64,000 bases of DNA, taken from the NCBI GenBank assembly GCA_900551325.1, contig URVM01000002.1, forward strand, positions 186,001 to 250,000, in the 5' to 3' direction. Below the pieces are notes generated by a model. That model searched no databases, was not told the origin of the DNA, and saw only the letters and a program-made list of their open reading frames with translations. Made by a program: the position numbers and the translations under genes. Positions 54,673 through 62,532 of the stretch are shown in pieces. Origin of the DNA: an uncultured Eubacteriales bacterium. GTDB lineage: Bacteria; Bacillota; Clostridia; Lachnospirales; Cellulosilyticaceae. Every line of letters begins with the position of its first letter. The first letter of the stretch is position 1.

Positions 54673-55494
54673 CTAATGTATTTCATATTTTGCACAGCGT
54701 TCAAGTTCTTCCCCGTTAAGATTGTAGATGGCATCAATAATATAGTTTCTATAAGTTGCATTGCCATCCTCCGTAGATAAACGCTTGTAAGCTTTTTCTC
54801 CACAAATGCCCATAGCACAAATGGCTGCCACTGTTGCTTCCATTGGTGTAGTAGGATTAGCAGTTATATAAGCAGTAATAAGCGCTGAAAGTTGGCACCC
54901 TGTTCCTGTAATATTACTCATCATAGGATGTCCATTGAAAATACAATAGGCCTTTTCACTATTTGCCACAATGTCAATGGCACCTGTAATAGCCACTATA
55001 GTACCTGTCTTTTTAGCAAAGGTCTTTGCAAATAAAACTGCCTGTTCTAACGTGTCTTTTGTCACACTATCACTTATGTCTGCGTCTACACCTCTAGTGG
55101 TGCCTACGCCAAGCGCAAGGGTCTTAATTTCAGAGATATTCCCCCTAATAACAGTAAATTTCACTTCACTCAAAAGATTATTTGCTTTTTTAGTTCTTAA
55201 AGTGGATGCCCCTGCACCTACAGGGTCAAGTACAACAGGATGTCTAAGTTCATTAGCTTTTTTCCCTGCTAGGAGCATGGCTGGAATGGTACGACTATTT
55301 AGAGTGCCTATATTAATATTGAGTCCACCACAAATAGTCGTAATTTCTTCCACCTCTTCCATATCATCTGCCATAATAGGTGAAGCACCACAAGCAAGTA
55401 GAATATTTGCACAATCATTAACGGTTACATAGTTTGTAATGTTATGAATGAGTGGGCAAGTCATTTTCACATTTTGTATCATTTCTTTTAACAT
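54673..55494 (-). CDS. thiM: Hydroxyethylthiazole kinase
   Basis: 273-residue kinase, first gene of the operon. It phosphorylates hydroxyethylthiazole to feed ThiE, using salvaged thiazole. Motifs: PLIHNITNYVTVNDCANI, ASPIMADDMEEVEEI, HPVVLDPVGAGAS and ITGTGCQLSALITAY. No thiC or thiG is present here, so the operon is for salvage. AGGAGAAAAAATA precedes the ATG. Under control of the TPP riboswitch upstream. Confidence 0.95.
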   Translation of the reverse strand: MLKEMIQNVKMTCPLIHNITNYVTVNDCANILLACGASPIMADDMEEVEEITTICGGLNINIGTLNSRTIPAMLLAGKKANELRHPVVLDPVGAGASTLRTKKANNLLSEVKFTVIRGNISEIKTLALGVGTTRGVDADISDSVTKDTLEQAVLFAKTFAKKTGTIVAITGAIDIVANSEKAYCIFNGHPMMSNITGTGCQLSALITAYITANPTTPMEATVAAICAMGICGEKAYKRLSTEDGNATYRNYIIDAIYNLNGEELERCAKYEIH

Positions 55495-55596
55495 TATTTT
55501 TTCTCCTTCTCTATTTATGAATATTTTTAATACACTAAATTACTTTCTCCTTTCATTTGAAATATTCTATAATTCAAGTTAACTGAAAATGCAGAC

Positions 55597-55629
55597 AAAA
55601 AAATAGGAGATACCTTTTGCAGTATCTCC
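55597..55629 (-). terminator. Riboswitch expression-platform terminator
   Basis: On the minus strand GGAGATAC..GTATCTCC forms a stem followed by a seven-T run. Located between the TPP aptamer and thiM. When TPP binds, it should form and stop transcription. Confidence 0.88.
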
Positions 55630-55643
55630 GTGTAAAATCAACT

Positions 55644-55734
55644 ATGACTTCCTACGGCGGCATTACCCGCATCAGGTTAAAGGGTCGAAGTTGATTACTT
55701 CCTCTCAGCCTGCTAACACAAGCTCCCCTGTTTA
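55644..55734 (-). ncRNA. TPP riboswitch aptamer
   Basis: On the minus strand the thi box is clear: GGCTGAGAGGAAGT, ACCCTTTAACCTGATG, GGGTAATGCCGCCGTAGGAAG. Spacing and order match the TPP family, with P3 variable arm GAAGTAATCAACTTC. It senses thiamine pyrophosphate and controls thiM-thiE-thiD-tenA. Confidence 0.97.
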
Positions 55735-55742
55735 TTTCCATT

Positions 55743-55771
55743 ACTATAACACAAACAAATAGATTGTTCAA
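55743..55771 (-). promoter_or_regulatory. Promoter of thiamine operon
   Basis: TTGAAC and TATAGT with a 17-base spacer on the minus strand. Transcription would start near 55736, just before the aptamer, so the riboswitch is at the very 5' end of the message. Confidence 0.8.
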
Positions 55772-55775
55772 TGAG

Positions 55776-55969
55776 TTAATCTATTATTTCTTTCACCCTA
55801 CCTACAATGCCACTCTCAAGCATAACCTTATTCCATGATGATGCTCTGGCGAATTGGTAAGTATCTTCTTTACTACACCTTCAGTAAGCTTTCCTGTACG
55901 TTGGTCCTGCTTTTGGACAACTAAAACTGTCTTTCCTATTTTTATATTACTTCTCTTCGTGCCGTCCAT
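55776..55969 (-). pseudogene. ywbE: YwbE family protein gene, frameshifted near the C-terminus
   Basis: Small YwbE protein (usual length about 62-65). MDGTKRSNIKIGKTVLVVQK, DQRTGKLTEGVV and ILTNSPEHHHGI match the family. After GI the open frame changes to RLCLRVAL and stops at 55802. In the next frame the expected tail KVMLESGIVGRVKEIID appears and ends at 55776. A single missing base in the A-run near 55833 explains it. The product is probably truncated, or this is a sequencing error. GGAGGTGA lies upstream of the ATG at 55969, inside the Xre gene end. Confidence 0.8.
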
Positions 55970-55970
55970 A

Positions 55971-56168
55971 TTATTCACCTCCAAAGAAGAACCCTTCTAT
56001 ATCTTTAATATTAAATATCTGTGCAATAAGTATCATTTCAGAATAAGTCCAATCTGTCATACCTTTCATTTTTCTTGTAAGTGTTGGCTTACTTATTCCT
56101 AAACGTGTGGCAAGCTCTTCAAACGTTACATAATACTCTTCCATAAGTTTATTCATTCTTTCTTGCAT
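55971..56168 (-). CDS. Small Xre/Cro-type helix-turn-helix protein
   Basis: 65-residue DNA-binding protein. The helix-turn-helix reads FEELATRLGISKPTLTRKMKG with DWTYSEMILIAQIFNI following, as in Cro/C1-type regulators. Its stop overlaps the ribosome site of ywbE with one base between genes. It is the first gene of this short pair. Target unknown. AGAGGATAGAAA lies before the ATG. Confidence 0.82.
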   Translation of the reverse strand: MQERMNKLMEEYYVTFEELATRLGISKPTLTRKMKGMTDWTYSEMILIAQIFNIKDIEGFFFGGE

Positions 56169-56380
56169 TTTCTATCCTCTCAATTCTTCTTTATTGCTAT
56201 CCTTCTATTTTAAACCTATTGGCAATACCCTTTACACCTACCTATAGGAAACAACCATTTAATATTATTATTTACTTGTATTTATAGCCTAATTTATAAT
56301 TAGTATTTTGTTTAATCTGCACAAACTTAATAAACTTTAAAATTTAGTGACGGTTTATATACCTTTCTCACGTATTAATA
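56169..56380. other. Spacer upstream of RNA copy A
   Basis: The 5' region of the Xre gene and the upstream part of RNA copy A. Weak similarity to the matching stretch of copy B includes AGTATTTTGT, GCACAA and GACGGTTT (56349-56356 and 59210-59217). TATAGT at 56379-56384 could be a -10 box. Confidence 0.4.
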
Positions 56381-56876
56381 TAGTGTAGGACAAAATAATA
56401 CTAGTTAGTTTTGAACTACACCAAGAAAGAGATTGATTAGTATTTGGCCTTCCCCCCACCAAAAGCATGATCGATTCTTTCTTAAAACAAATAGCTTAAG
56501 TCGTGGTAGCTTATGCTATTTGAAAATTAATGCTTATTTCATAGATGAATAAATAAAAGTCAAGTTTTTAAAGATTCTTTCCTAGAAAACATGACGGTAA
56601 CCCAGAAGGTACCTCTAAACGCTGTCATTACTCGTGGCAACTGACTAATGCGAATCTGTACGCACACAGCTCTGGCATGAAAAGAACCCCACTAGTATAT
56701 ACAGGACCGTAGGCACGGCCAAGAAGGGACACCTAAGTGCCAACTTGTAAATAATCCCCCAAAACTATACTTTCCTCATCATCGCAGAATGAGCAAATCT
56801 ACCACACAACAAAAACTACCTAAAGTACAGGCAAGACAAGTCCGGGGGGATGAGTCTGTACTTTGGGTAGTTTTTG
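56381..56876 (+). ncRNA. Structured RNA candidate, copy A
   Basis: No open reading frame is supported here. From 56381 to about 56729 the sequence matches copy B at 59241 at about 96% by hand count, with no net insertions or deletions (constant 2,860-base offset). Stems: AAGAAAGA/TCTTTCTT (56423-56430 with 56476-56483), GATTA/TGATC (56435-56439 with 56468-56472), AATAGC..TTAAG/CTTA..GCTATT (56490-56520), ATGAC/GTCAT (56591-56595 with 56624-56628), CCGT/ACGG (56707-56718). Terminator at 56811. Plus-strand orientation is supported by a U-G to C-G change between copies. No rRNA, tRNA, tmRNA, RNase P or intron hallmark was recognised. A large ornate RNA class such as ROOL is one idea to test. Confidence 0.62.
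56811..56875. terminator. Terminator of RNA copy A
   Basis: AAAAACTACC..AAAGTACAG pairs with CTGTACTTT..GGTAGTTTTT; T-run follows. It also serves the convergent reductase gene. Loop contains GCAAGACAAGTCC. Confidence 0.88.
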
Positions 56877-56895
56877 TATTTTTCCATATCCTGTC

Positions 56896-57429
56896 CTATC
56901 TTCTTTCATATATTAAATCTGTCATACCATTATAACTTTGGGTACCAATTAATTTTAACTTAAGCTCTTCATGTGATTTTTCAAAAAGTCTAATACCATC
57001 TCCCAGTAATGTAGGTATCATCGTAATATGGTAGCGATCAATTAAATTCTTTTCTATTAATTGTCCTACAATACTCGCTCCACCACAAATCCATATATGC
57101 TTACCTTCTTGTTTCTTTAAATCAGCTATAAGCTCTTCTAATGGTTGCTCTGTATATTCAATATCTTCTGTTGCCACAAGTTTTTGATGTGTTATAATAT
57201 AACTTTTCATCCCACTATATACCCATTGATCAGGAGATAACTCTGTAGTAACCTGATGATAAGTCTTCCATCCCATAATGACCGTATCAACAGTCTGAAT
57301 AAATTCAGGGTAACTTCCCATATCTTCACTTGCAGCATCCTGACCACCTAGCCATTCTACACCACCTTTTGGATCCGCAATATAACCATCTAGACTCATT
57401 GCAATATATAAAATTACTTTTCTCATCAT
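56896..57429 (-). CDS. Dihydrofolate reductase / RibD C-terminal family protein
   Basis: 177-residue protein with the DHFR/RibD-C fold. The start KVILYIAMSLDGYIAD, VDTVIMGWKTYHQV, HIWICGGASIVGQLIEKN and TMIPTLLGDGIRLF match the bifunctional-deaminase-reductase family rather than classic FolA. It probably reduces a folate- or flavin-like substrate with NADPH, but substrate is unknown. GGAG precedes the ATG at 57429. Convergent with RNA copy A; shares its terminator. Confidence 0.85.
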   Translation of the reverse strand: MMRKVILYIAMSLDGYIADPKGGVEWLGGQDAASEDMGSYPEFIQTVDTVIMGWKTYHQVTTELSPDQWVYSGMKSYIITHQKLVATEDIEYTEQPLEELIADLKKQEGKHIWICGGASIVGQLIEKNLIDRYHITMIPTLLGDGIRLFEKSHEELKLKLIGTQSYNGMTDLIYERR

Positions 57430-57509
57430 TTTCTCCTTACCTTGTTATTCTTCTTTTTTAAACCTTCTAGTAATAAACTATGCTTTCTTTCCATCCTTCT
57501 AGATTATTC

Positions 57510-58379
57510 TCATATCCCAAATAAAGACAATTGTTGTTGCTTTGATTCAAACTGTTTTAAATAGGAAAATATATCCTCAGGTTTCCATAGTATATTGTGC
57601 TTCTCACAAGTCTCTATAAAATAAGCCATTAGTTGATCATGATTTTTGCTGTTACATATATAAGAATTTCCATAAGCTTGCATATATTGCTCTTTAATTC
57701 CTGGAAAAAGCTTGTCAAGCTGTTCATAAAAATACTCCCTATTACCTTCTCTCATAGTGACTCCAAACCCAAAACAAAGTATGCCACGTACATTGACCTT
57801 AATACAGTAGTCTAATAAACCTATGAGATTTTCTTCTGTATCATTAATAAAGGGTAAGATAGGTCCAAGCCATACTACTGTTGGGATTCCCTCATCTCTC
57901 ATCCTATTTAATACATGAACCCGTTCTAATGTTGTAGATACGTGGGGCTCAAGTTGGCGGCATAATGCCTCATCATAGGTAGTCAATGTCATTTGCACAA
58001 CACACTTTGTTTTATTGTTAATAGCTTTTAGCAGATCTAAATCACGTAAAATACGAGAAGATTTGGTAAGAATCGATAAACCAAATCCATACTTTTCAAT
58101 AATGGCTATACATTGCCTAGTGTTCTCTAACTTTTCTTCTAGATGAATATAGGGATCACACATAGGGCCTGTACTAATCATACAAGGCTTTCTTTTACTA
58201 CGTAGCTGCTTTTCTAAAAGAATGGGTACATCTCGTTTTACTTCTATATCTTCAAAATCATGATTGATTTGATAGCATCTACTCCTACTATCACAATATA
58301 TACATCCATGAGTACACCCACGATATAAATTCATGCCATTTTGTGCGGATAGTATAGTTTTATAATCTGAATAATGCAT
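57510..58379 (-). CDS. SPL family radical SAM protein
   Basis: 289-residue radical SAM enzyme. The iron-sulfur motif CTHGCIYC holds the three cysteines that bind the 4Fe-4S cluster, preceded by MNLYRG. CDSRSRCYQI, STGPMCDPYI and LTKSSRILRDLDLL match the spore-photoproduct-lyase-like (SplB) subgroup. The substrate is unknown. It is upstream of the reductase gene, 80 bases apart on the same strand, and may share its transcript. GGAGG precedes the ATG. Confidence 0.87.
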   Translation of the reverse strand: MHYSDYKTILSAQNGMNLYRGCTHGCIYCDSRSRCYQINHDFEDIEVKRDVPILLEKQLRSKRKPCMISTGPMCDPYIHLEEKLENTRQCIAIIEKYGFGLSILTKSSRILRDLDLLKAINNKTKCVVQMTLTTYDEALCRQLEPHVSTTLERVHVLNRMRDEGIPTVVWLGPILPFINDTEENLIGLLDYCIKVNVRGILCFGFGVTMREGNREYFYEQLDKLFPGIKEQYMQAYGNSYICNSKNHDQLMAYFIETCEKHNILWKPEDIFSYLKQFESKQQQLSLFGI

Positions 58380-58413
58380 GCTTGACTGCCTCCGTTTTAT
58401 TTTACATTAGTGA

Positions 58414-58626
58414 TTTTACTATACCACACTATCTGATGGTAATGAACTATCTATCCCCATCAGTAGTAAAAGTGAAGCTTTTAAGCTAGATAGTGATGGG
58501 AAATATAGGCATGAACTTTCTTTCACTGACATACCAAAAGGTGCTAAGGTTACTGGCTGGTGTCGTCTTACATGTAGTATAAATGCTTCCTATAGCTCAG
58601 AATTAAAAGAGATTACACTTTATTAA
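58414..58626 (+). pseudogene. Remnant of a plus-strand gene (C-terminal fragment)
   Basis: An open frame of 70 codons with no start codon, directly preceded by an in-frame TGA and starting 35 bases from the start codon of the radical SAM gene. It ends in a stop with a proper terminator just behind. Residues include GNELSIPISSKSEAFKL, KYRHELSFTDIPKG and GWCRLTCSINASY, as at the end of an extracellular beta-rich protein. I infer a truncated gene. No parent is recognised. Confidence 0.55.
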
Positions 58627-58645
58627 ATCAAGTGTAATCTCTTTT
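58605..58645 (+). terminator. Terminator of gene remnant
   Basis: AAAAGAGATTACACTT pairs with AAGTGTAATCTCTTTT; the stop codon of the remnant lies in the loop. Supports that a complete plus-strand gene once ended here. Confidence 0.82.
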
Positions 58646-58709
58646 AGTATGGGTTATTTTTAAGTATGTTTATTATAGAGAAATCCTTTAATAAATTTAA
58701 AACAATTTA

Positions 58710-59000
58710 TTATTTATTTAGGTAACAAGTAGGACAGTATACTTGACCTACTTCCATATTGTTAGATACAACTTTTAATGGTTTACCACATTTAGAACAC
58801 TCCAACATATCAACTAGCTCTTCTTCACAATCTTCTATATAATGCTCGCAAGTTAATTCACAATTCTCTTCTACACACTCCGAACAACTTTCTGATGGGA
58901 ATCCAAACTCACATTCTTCGGTGATATCATTTTCATCACAATCTACTTCAGCTACTATACTTTTAAGATTTTTACAACTACTACAAATACATGTGTTCAT
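58710..59000 (-). CDS. Cysteine-rich small protein, probable zinc-binding
   Basis: 96 residues. Two Cys groups: CICSSCKNL at the N-terminus, and CSKCGKPLKVV..YCPTCYLNK at the C-terminus, the latter a rubredoxin- or zinc-ribbon-like knuckle. Between lies an acidic stretch with CEFGFPSESCSECVEENCELTCEH shortened here as its cysteines only (residues about 30-55). The ATG at 59000 has AAAGGAG eight bases upstream and is preferred over an upstream in-frame ATG at 59033. Function unknown. No partner is recognised beyond the remnant upstream. Confidence 0.7.
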   Translation of the reverse strand: MNTCICSSCKNLKSIVAEVDCDENDITEECEFGFPSESCSECVEENCELTCEHYIEDCEEELVDMLECSKCGKPLKVVSNNMEVGQVYCPTCYLNK

Positions 59001-59049
59001 GACGTTAACTCCTTTAATCTTTTCTTTAGACATAAATTATATCAAATTT

Positions 59050-59148
59050 TTAATAGACATGTAATTCCTTACTAGCATCTTTTGTTGTTGTAAAAGGTAA
59101 GACTGATGGATTTTCTGCTTCGGCATTTAAATATGTTGTTTCTATTAT
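59050..59148 (-). pseudogene. Remnant of a minus-strand gene (C-terminal fragment)
   Basis: 33 codons including the stop, without a start and preceded by an in-frame TAG. It reads as a protein end: ETTYLNAEAENPSVLPF then TTKDASKELHVY. It stops 50 bases before the Cys-rich gene, same strand. It breaks off close to the point where similarity to RNA copy A begins (about 59157). I infer truncation by the arrival or duplication of the RNA segment. Confidence 0.45.
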
Positions 59149-59240
59149 CTAATTTCAAACAAGTATTTTGTACACTTTGCACAAATTTAATTTTATATTA
59201 AAAACTTTCGACGGTTTTTACTCCCTAAAGACTATATATA

Positions 59241-59736
59241 TAGTGTAGGACAAAATAATACTAGTTAGTTTTGAACTACACTAAGAAAGATATCGATCAG
59301 TATTTGGCCTTCCCCCCACCAAAAGTATGATCAACTCTTTCTTAAAACGAATAGCTTAAGTCGTGGTAGCTTATGCTATTTGAAAATTAATGCATATTTC
59401 ATAGATGAATAAATAAAAGTCAAGTTTTAAAAGATTCTTTCCTAGAAAGCATGACGGTAACCCAGAAGGTACCTCTAAACGCTGTCATTACTTGTGGCAA
59501 CCGACTAATGCGAATCTGTACGCGCACAGCTCTGGCATGAAAAGAACCCCACCAGTATATACAGGACCGTAGGCACGGCCAAGAAGGGAAACCCTACTGC
59601 TAACTCGGAAATAATCACACAAAACTACACTTTCCTTTCATCCTAAAATGAGCAAACTTACCACCACATAAAAGCTGCCATAAAGTACAGGCAAGACAAA
59701 TCCGGGGGGATGAGTCTGTACTTTAGGCAGCTTTTG
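59241..59736 (+). ncRNA. Structured RNA candidate, copy B
   Basis: Second copy of the RNA described at 56381. About 15 differences in about 349 core bases by hand count, twelve of them transitions. Stems are kept: GATCA/TGATC replaces GATTA/TGATC, and AAAGCTGCC/GGCAGCTTT replaces AAACTACC/GGTAGTTT in the terminator. The stretch 59590-59670 is poorly conserved between copies, as expected for a linker. Upstream GACGGTTT (59210) and TATAGT (59239-59244) are also kept. It lies upstream of the surface-protein gene on the same strand. No coding frame is supported. Confidence 0.62.
59670..59735 (+). terminator. Terminator of RNA copy B
   Basis: AAAAGCTGCC..TAAAGTACAG with CTGTACTTTA..GGCAGCTTTT. 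Two base pairs differ from copy A in a compensatory way. Confidence 0.85.
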
Positions 59737-59890
59737 GTGTCTATAGGTGGAATTTCTTCAAACAACCGTTATATATTTATGGGGACAATCTCTCTATTTA
59801 TCGCTCTCTTTGTTTGTTTTTCAAATTTATAGTAGTATAATTTATAATATTATTTCATATTTTTATACATTAATTATATTAGGGGGATTT

Positions 59891-60861
59891 ATGAAAAAAT
59901 ATTTTTATCAAAGTGGTTATTAGTTTTTATACTATCTTTAATTTGTGCTCTACCTGTATTTGCAAAAGATACTCCGGATTTATTTTTAAACGGAGCTTTA
60001 AAGGATGTTGACATTGTTCTTAAGGACTCTAACACTTTAGTTCCATTGAGGTTTTGTAGTGAAGAATTGAAGGCAGTTGTAAATTGGGATAAATCTACTC
60101 AACAAATAACTATCGAAAAAGATTCTAATACTCTTGTATTTAAACTAGGATCTCTAAACTATACTCACAATGCCGAGAACAAGAGTCTACTTGTTGCTCC
60201 AACACTGATAAATGGAATAACCTATGTTCCTTTTAGACCTCTTGTAAAAGCTTTAAATGGAGTGGTCCTTTATAATAATCAATATAAATTTATAAATATC
60301 TATGATGTAAATTCAAATGCGTATAAAGTCTATAAGTCTTTAAACAGTAAAAACTTAATTGAACAACGATTTGCTCTTCTTGAAGCTCCTAGCAAAAGCT
60401 TCGATGGTAGTTATGGTGGTAGTCGAGCAAATACTTATATCTTTCCTTTAGGAGAAACTTCAAATTATTTCTTTAGATATTTTTCAGATGAAGGTTATTT
60501 CTATGGAATGGATTATTTTGAAGTACACGATGGTGTTGCTGTTCAAAAATGGGGAAGAACACAAGCAGGATCAACTCCTACTTCTTTAGCTCAATCTCCA
60601 CTTTTGAATTATTTAGGAACAGGATCTAACATCAAGGAAAATGGTTCTTTCCCTAACTTAAATGAAGATTCTTTTGTACGCTTCTACAATTCTACATTTG
60701 AGGCGAGTAAGGATAATATCAGTAGTATGTACTCTATAGGTAATACTGTATCATTCCTTAATGAACAGGGATGTTATGCTCCAGATTTAAACACACCAAA
60801 TAAATTAATTTTTAGTCCTTTTAACTCTTTATATTATTTAGTAGACTTTAATGAAAAATAA
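59891..60861 (+). CDS. Copper-amine-oxidase-N-domain (stalk) surface protein, frameshifted in the signal peptide
   Basis: A strong AGGGGGA site precedes ATG at 59891 (MKKYF), but this frame ends after ten codons (TAG). Shifting one base in the T5 run at about 59903 restores a full signal peptide (LSKWLLVFILSLICALPVFA) and continues without a break to 60861. The body starts with a copper-amine-oxidase-like N-terminal domain: LFLNGALKDVDIVLKDS, LVPLRF, VNWDKSTQQITIEK, then YVPFRPLVKALNG, and an unrecognised C-terminal region of about 180 residues (about 130-310). Without the shift, translation could begin only at TTG 60046 and would lack export. Slippage could switch it on and off. Confidence 0.7.
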
Positions 60862-60886
60862 TTAAATGTATTTTAATTGATTCAAT

Positions 60887-60926
60887 AAAAATAGCTTAAA
60901 GTCAACGTATACTTTGAGCTATTTTT
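60887..60926. terminator. Terminator between surface protein and exporter genes
   Basis: AAAAATAGCT..AAAGT pairs with ACTTT..AGCTATTTTT around an 8-base loop; it serves both convergent genes. Confidence 0.82.
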
Positions 60927-60930
60927 ATTA

Positions 60931-62532
60931 TCATAATTTTAATTGTTTGTACCCTTTATTCTCTAACAAATAATCATGCCATACAAATAATACAGTTCTC
61001 TCAGTTTTTGCTATGAAATCTTTTACCCACAAAAGACTTTCTTGATCTAAGTTATTATTAGGTTCATCAAAAATTAAAATTGGAGTATCTTTTAAAAGTG
61101 CTCTTGCAATAGATATCTTCTGTTTTTCTCCTCCAGATAAATCCTTTTGGCTTACACCAATTGCTCTTTCACTAAGATATGTAATATCCATATGCTGCAT
61201 GATACGGTCCACTTCTTCTTCAGTTGCTGCTAGGTTACCCATATGAATATTTTCCTTCACCGTTCCCTCAAATAAATAGGGTGTTTGCGGTACATATCCA
61301 ATTTGTTTACGCCATGTACCAATATCAACTTCATTAAGTTGTATATTATTAATTTTTATACTTCCTTTATATCCTTTCACCAATCCACAAAGTACCTTGA
61401 TGAGTGTAGATTTACCACTACCATTTGCCCCTGCTATGACCACTTTATTCCCCGCACTCATTTCAAAGTTAACTCCCTTTAAAATTTCACGTTCTCCATA
61501 ACTAAAGTTAACGTCCTCTGCAATTATACTCAATGGTTGCTCTATCTCTTTGCCTTCTAATGCCTCTGCATCTGAATAAATGATTTCCATTCGTGTAACT
61601 GTATTACGAAGTATAGGTACCTTACGAATAAGAAAATCTATATTGCTCATAATTAAATTAAATATAGAAAAATATCCTACCATAGCTGTAACAGCTCCTG
61701 GAGTTAATATGCCTCTTACTACCATTATAGCTCCGATTAAAAGAATAATGAGTACACAAAATGTGTCTAAAAATCCTAATATATTTTTACTAACAGTCTG
61801 ACAAACAATACTTTTTACCTGCACTTCTTTAAAATAAGTATAATACATCTCATTTAATCGATTAATCATGCTATCTTTTAGTCCATACATCTTAACAATG
61901 TGTGGCTGTGCAATGATTTCCCTCTCATAACAACTCTCCATGTCCTTATAAGCTCGTGTTTCAAGGTCATATCTGGCTTCTAACTTTTTAACCATAATAG
62001 GTACCAAGAGCTTGATTAAAGAAATTAAAAATGTTAATCCTGTAAAAATTAAACTAATTTCTCCTCCTTTAACAATCAAGTAGAGAAACACTATAGGTGT
62101 AACGATGCACCTCACCACTATATCTTGCCAATAACACCTTAGTTCAATGGGATCCTCTTCTAAACGATGCTGCGCTTCTCCCTCTGGTATTCTCATCACC
62201 TCTTCATATTCTTTATCTAAAAATCTCCCCAGTATAATCCGATCATGCTTAAGACAATTATCGAACATGATCACTTCCCCAATCATCCCAATACTTGGAA
62301 TAACCACTACCATAATACCTACACAAATTAATATTTTCCCAATTTGTTCCGTACCCAATGCCAAATTTAAACTAAATACTGCATCTGCAAATGCTCCTAA
62401 AATGCTTGCCATATAGACCATTAATAATGCAGTCCCACCTTCGTCTACTAAGTACCATATTGTTGATGGAATCATTGCTTTACGGCAATCTTGGAGAATA
62501 AGTTTTCTTAATTTTCGACTAGGTTGCTTCAT
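60931..62532 (-). CDS. ABC exporter, membrane-plus-ATPase half-transporter (second subunit)
   Basis: 533 residues: six membrane helices (about 1-310) and a C-terminal ATPase. Walker A is GANGSGKST, signature LSGGEKQKIS and Walker B ILIFDEPNNNLD. The Walker B Glu is kept, so it should hydrolyse ATP. It overlaps the upstream subunit gene by 14 bases, suggesting a heterodimeric exporter. Cargo unknown. AAGGAG precedes the ATG. Confidence 0.87.
   Translation of the reverse strand: MKQPSRKLRKLILQDCRKAMIPSTIWYLVDEGGTALLMVYMASILGAFADAVFSLNLALGTEQIGKILICVGIMVVVIPSIGMIGEVIMFDNCLKHDRIILGRFLDKEYEEVMRIPEGEAQHRLEEDPIELRCYWQDIVVRCIVTPIVFLYLIVKGGEISLIFTGLTFLISLIKLLVPIMVKKLEARYDLETRAYKDMESCYEREIIAQPHIVKMYGLKDSMINRLNEMYYTYFKEVQVKSIVCQTVSKNILGFLDTFCVLIILLIGAIMVVRGILTPGAVTAMVGYFSIFNLIMSNIDFLIRKVPILRNTVTRMEIIYSDAEALEGKEIEQPLSIIAEDVNFSYGEREILKGVNFEMSAGNKVVIAGANGSGKSTLIKVLCGLVKGYKGSIKINNIQLNEVDIGTWRKQIGYVPQTPYLFEGTVKENIHMGNLAATEEEVDRIMQHMDITYLSERAIGVSQKDLSGGEKQKISIARALLKDTPILIFDEPNNNLDQESLLWVKDFIAKTERTVLFVWHDYLLENKGYKQLKL

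Noticed and set aside
54971..55432. 153-codon open frame on the plus strand
   Set aside because: Lies fully antisense to thiM, which has all family motifs; low-complexity composition and no ribosome site.
56381..56876. tRNA, tmRNA, rRNA, RNase P, group I or II intron as the identity of the duplicated RNA
   Set aside because: No cloverleaf, no GAGGAAAGUCC-type RNase P core, no tmRNA tag frame and no intron core or domain V was recognised. The phrase GACGGTAACC resembles a 16S stretch, but the match is too short.
56381..59736. Insertion sequence or MITE as the identity of the duplicated segment
   Set aside because: No terminal inverted repeats, target duplications or transposase were found; remnants nearby keep the idea open only weakly.
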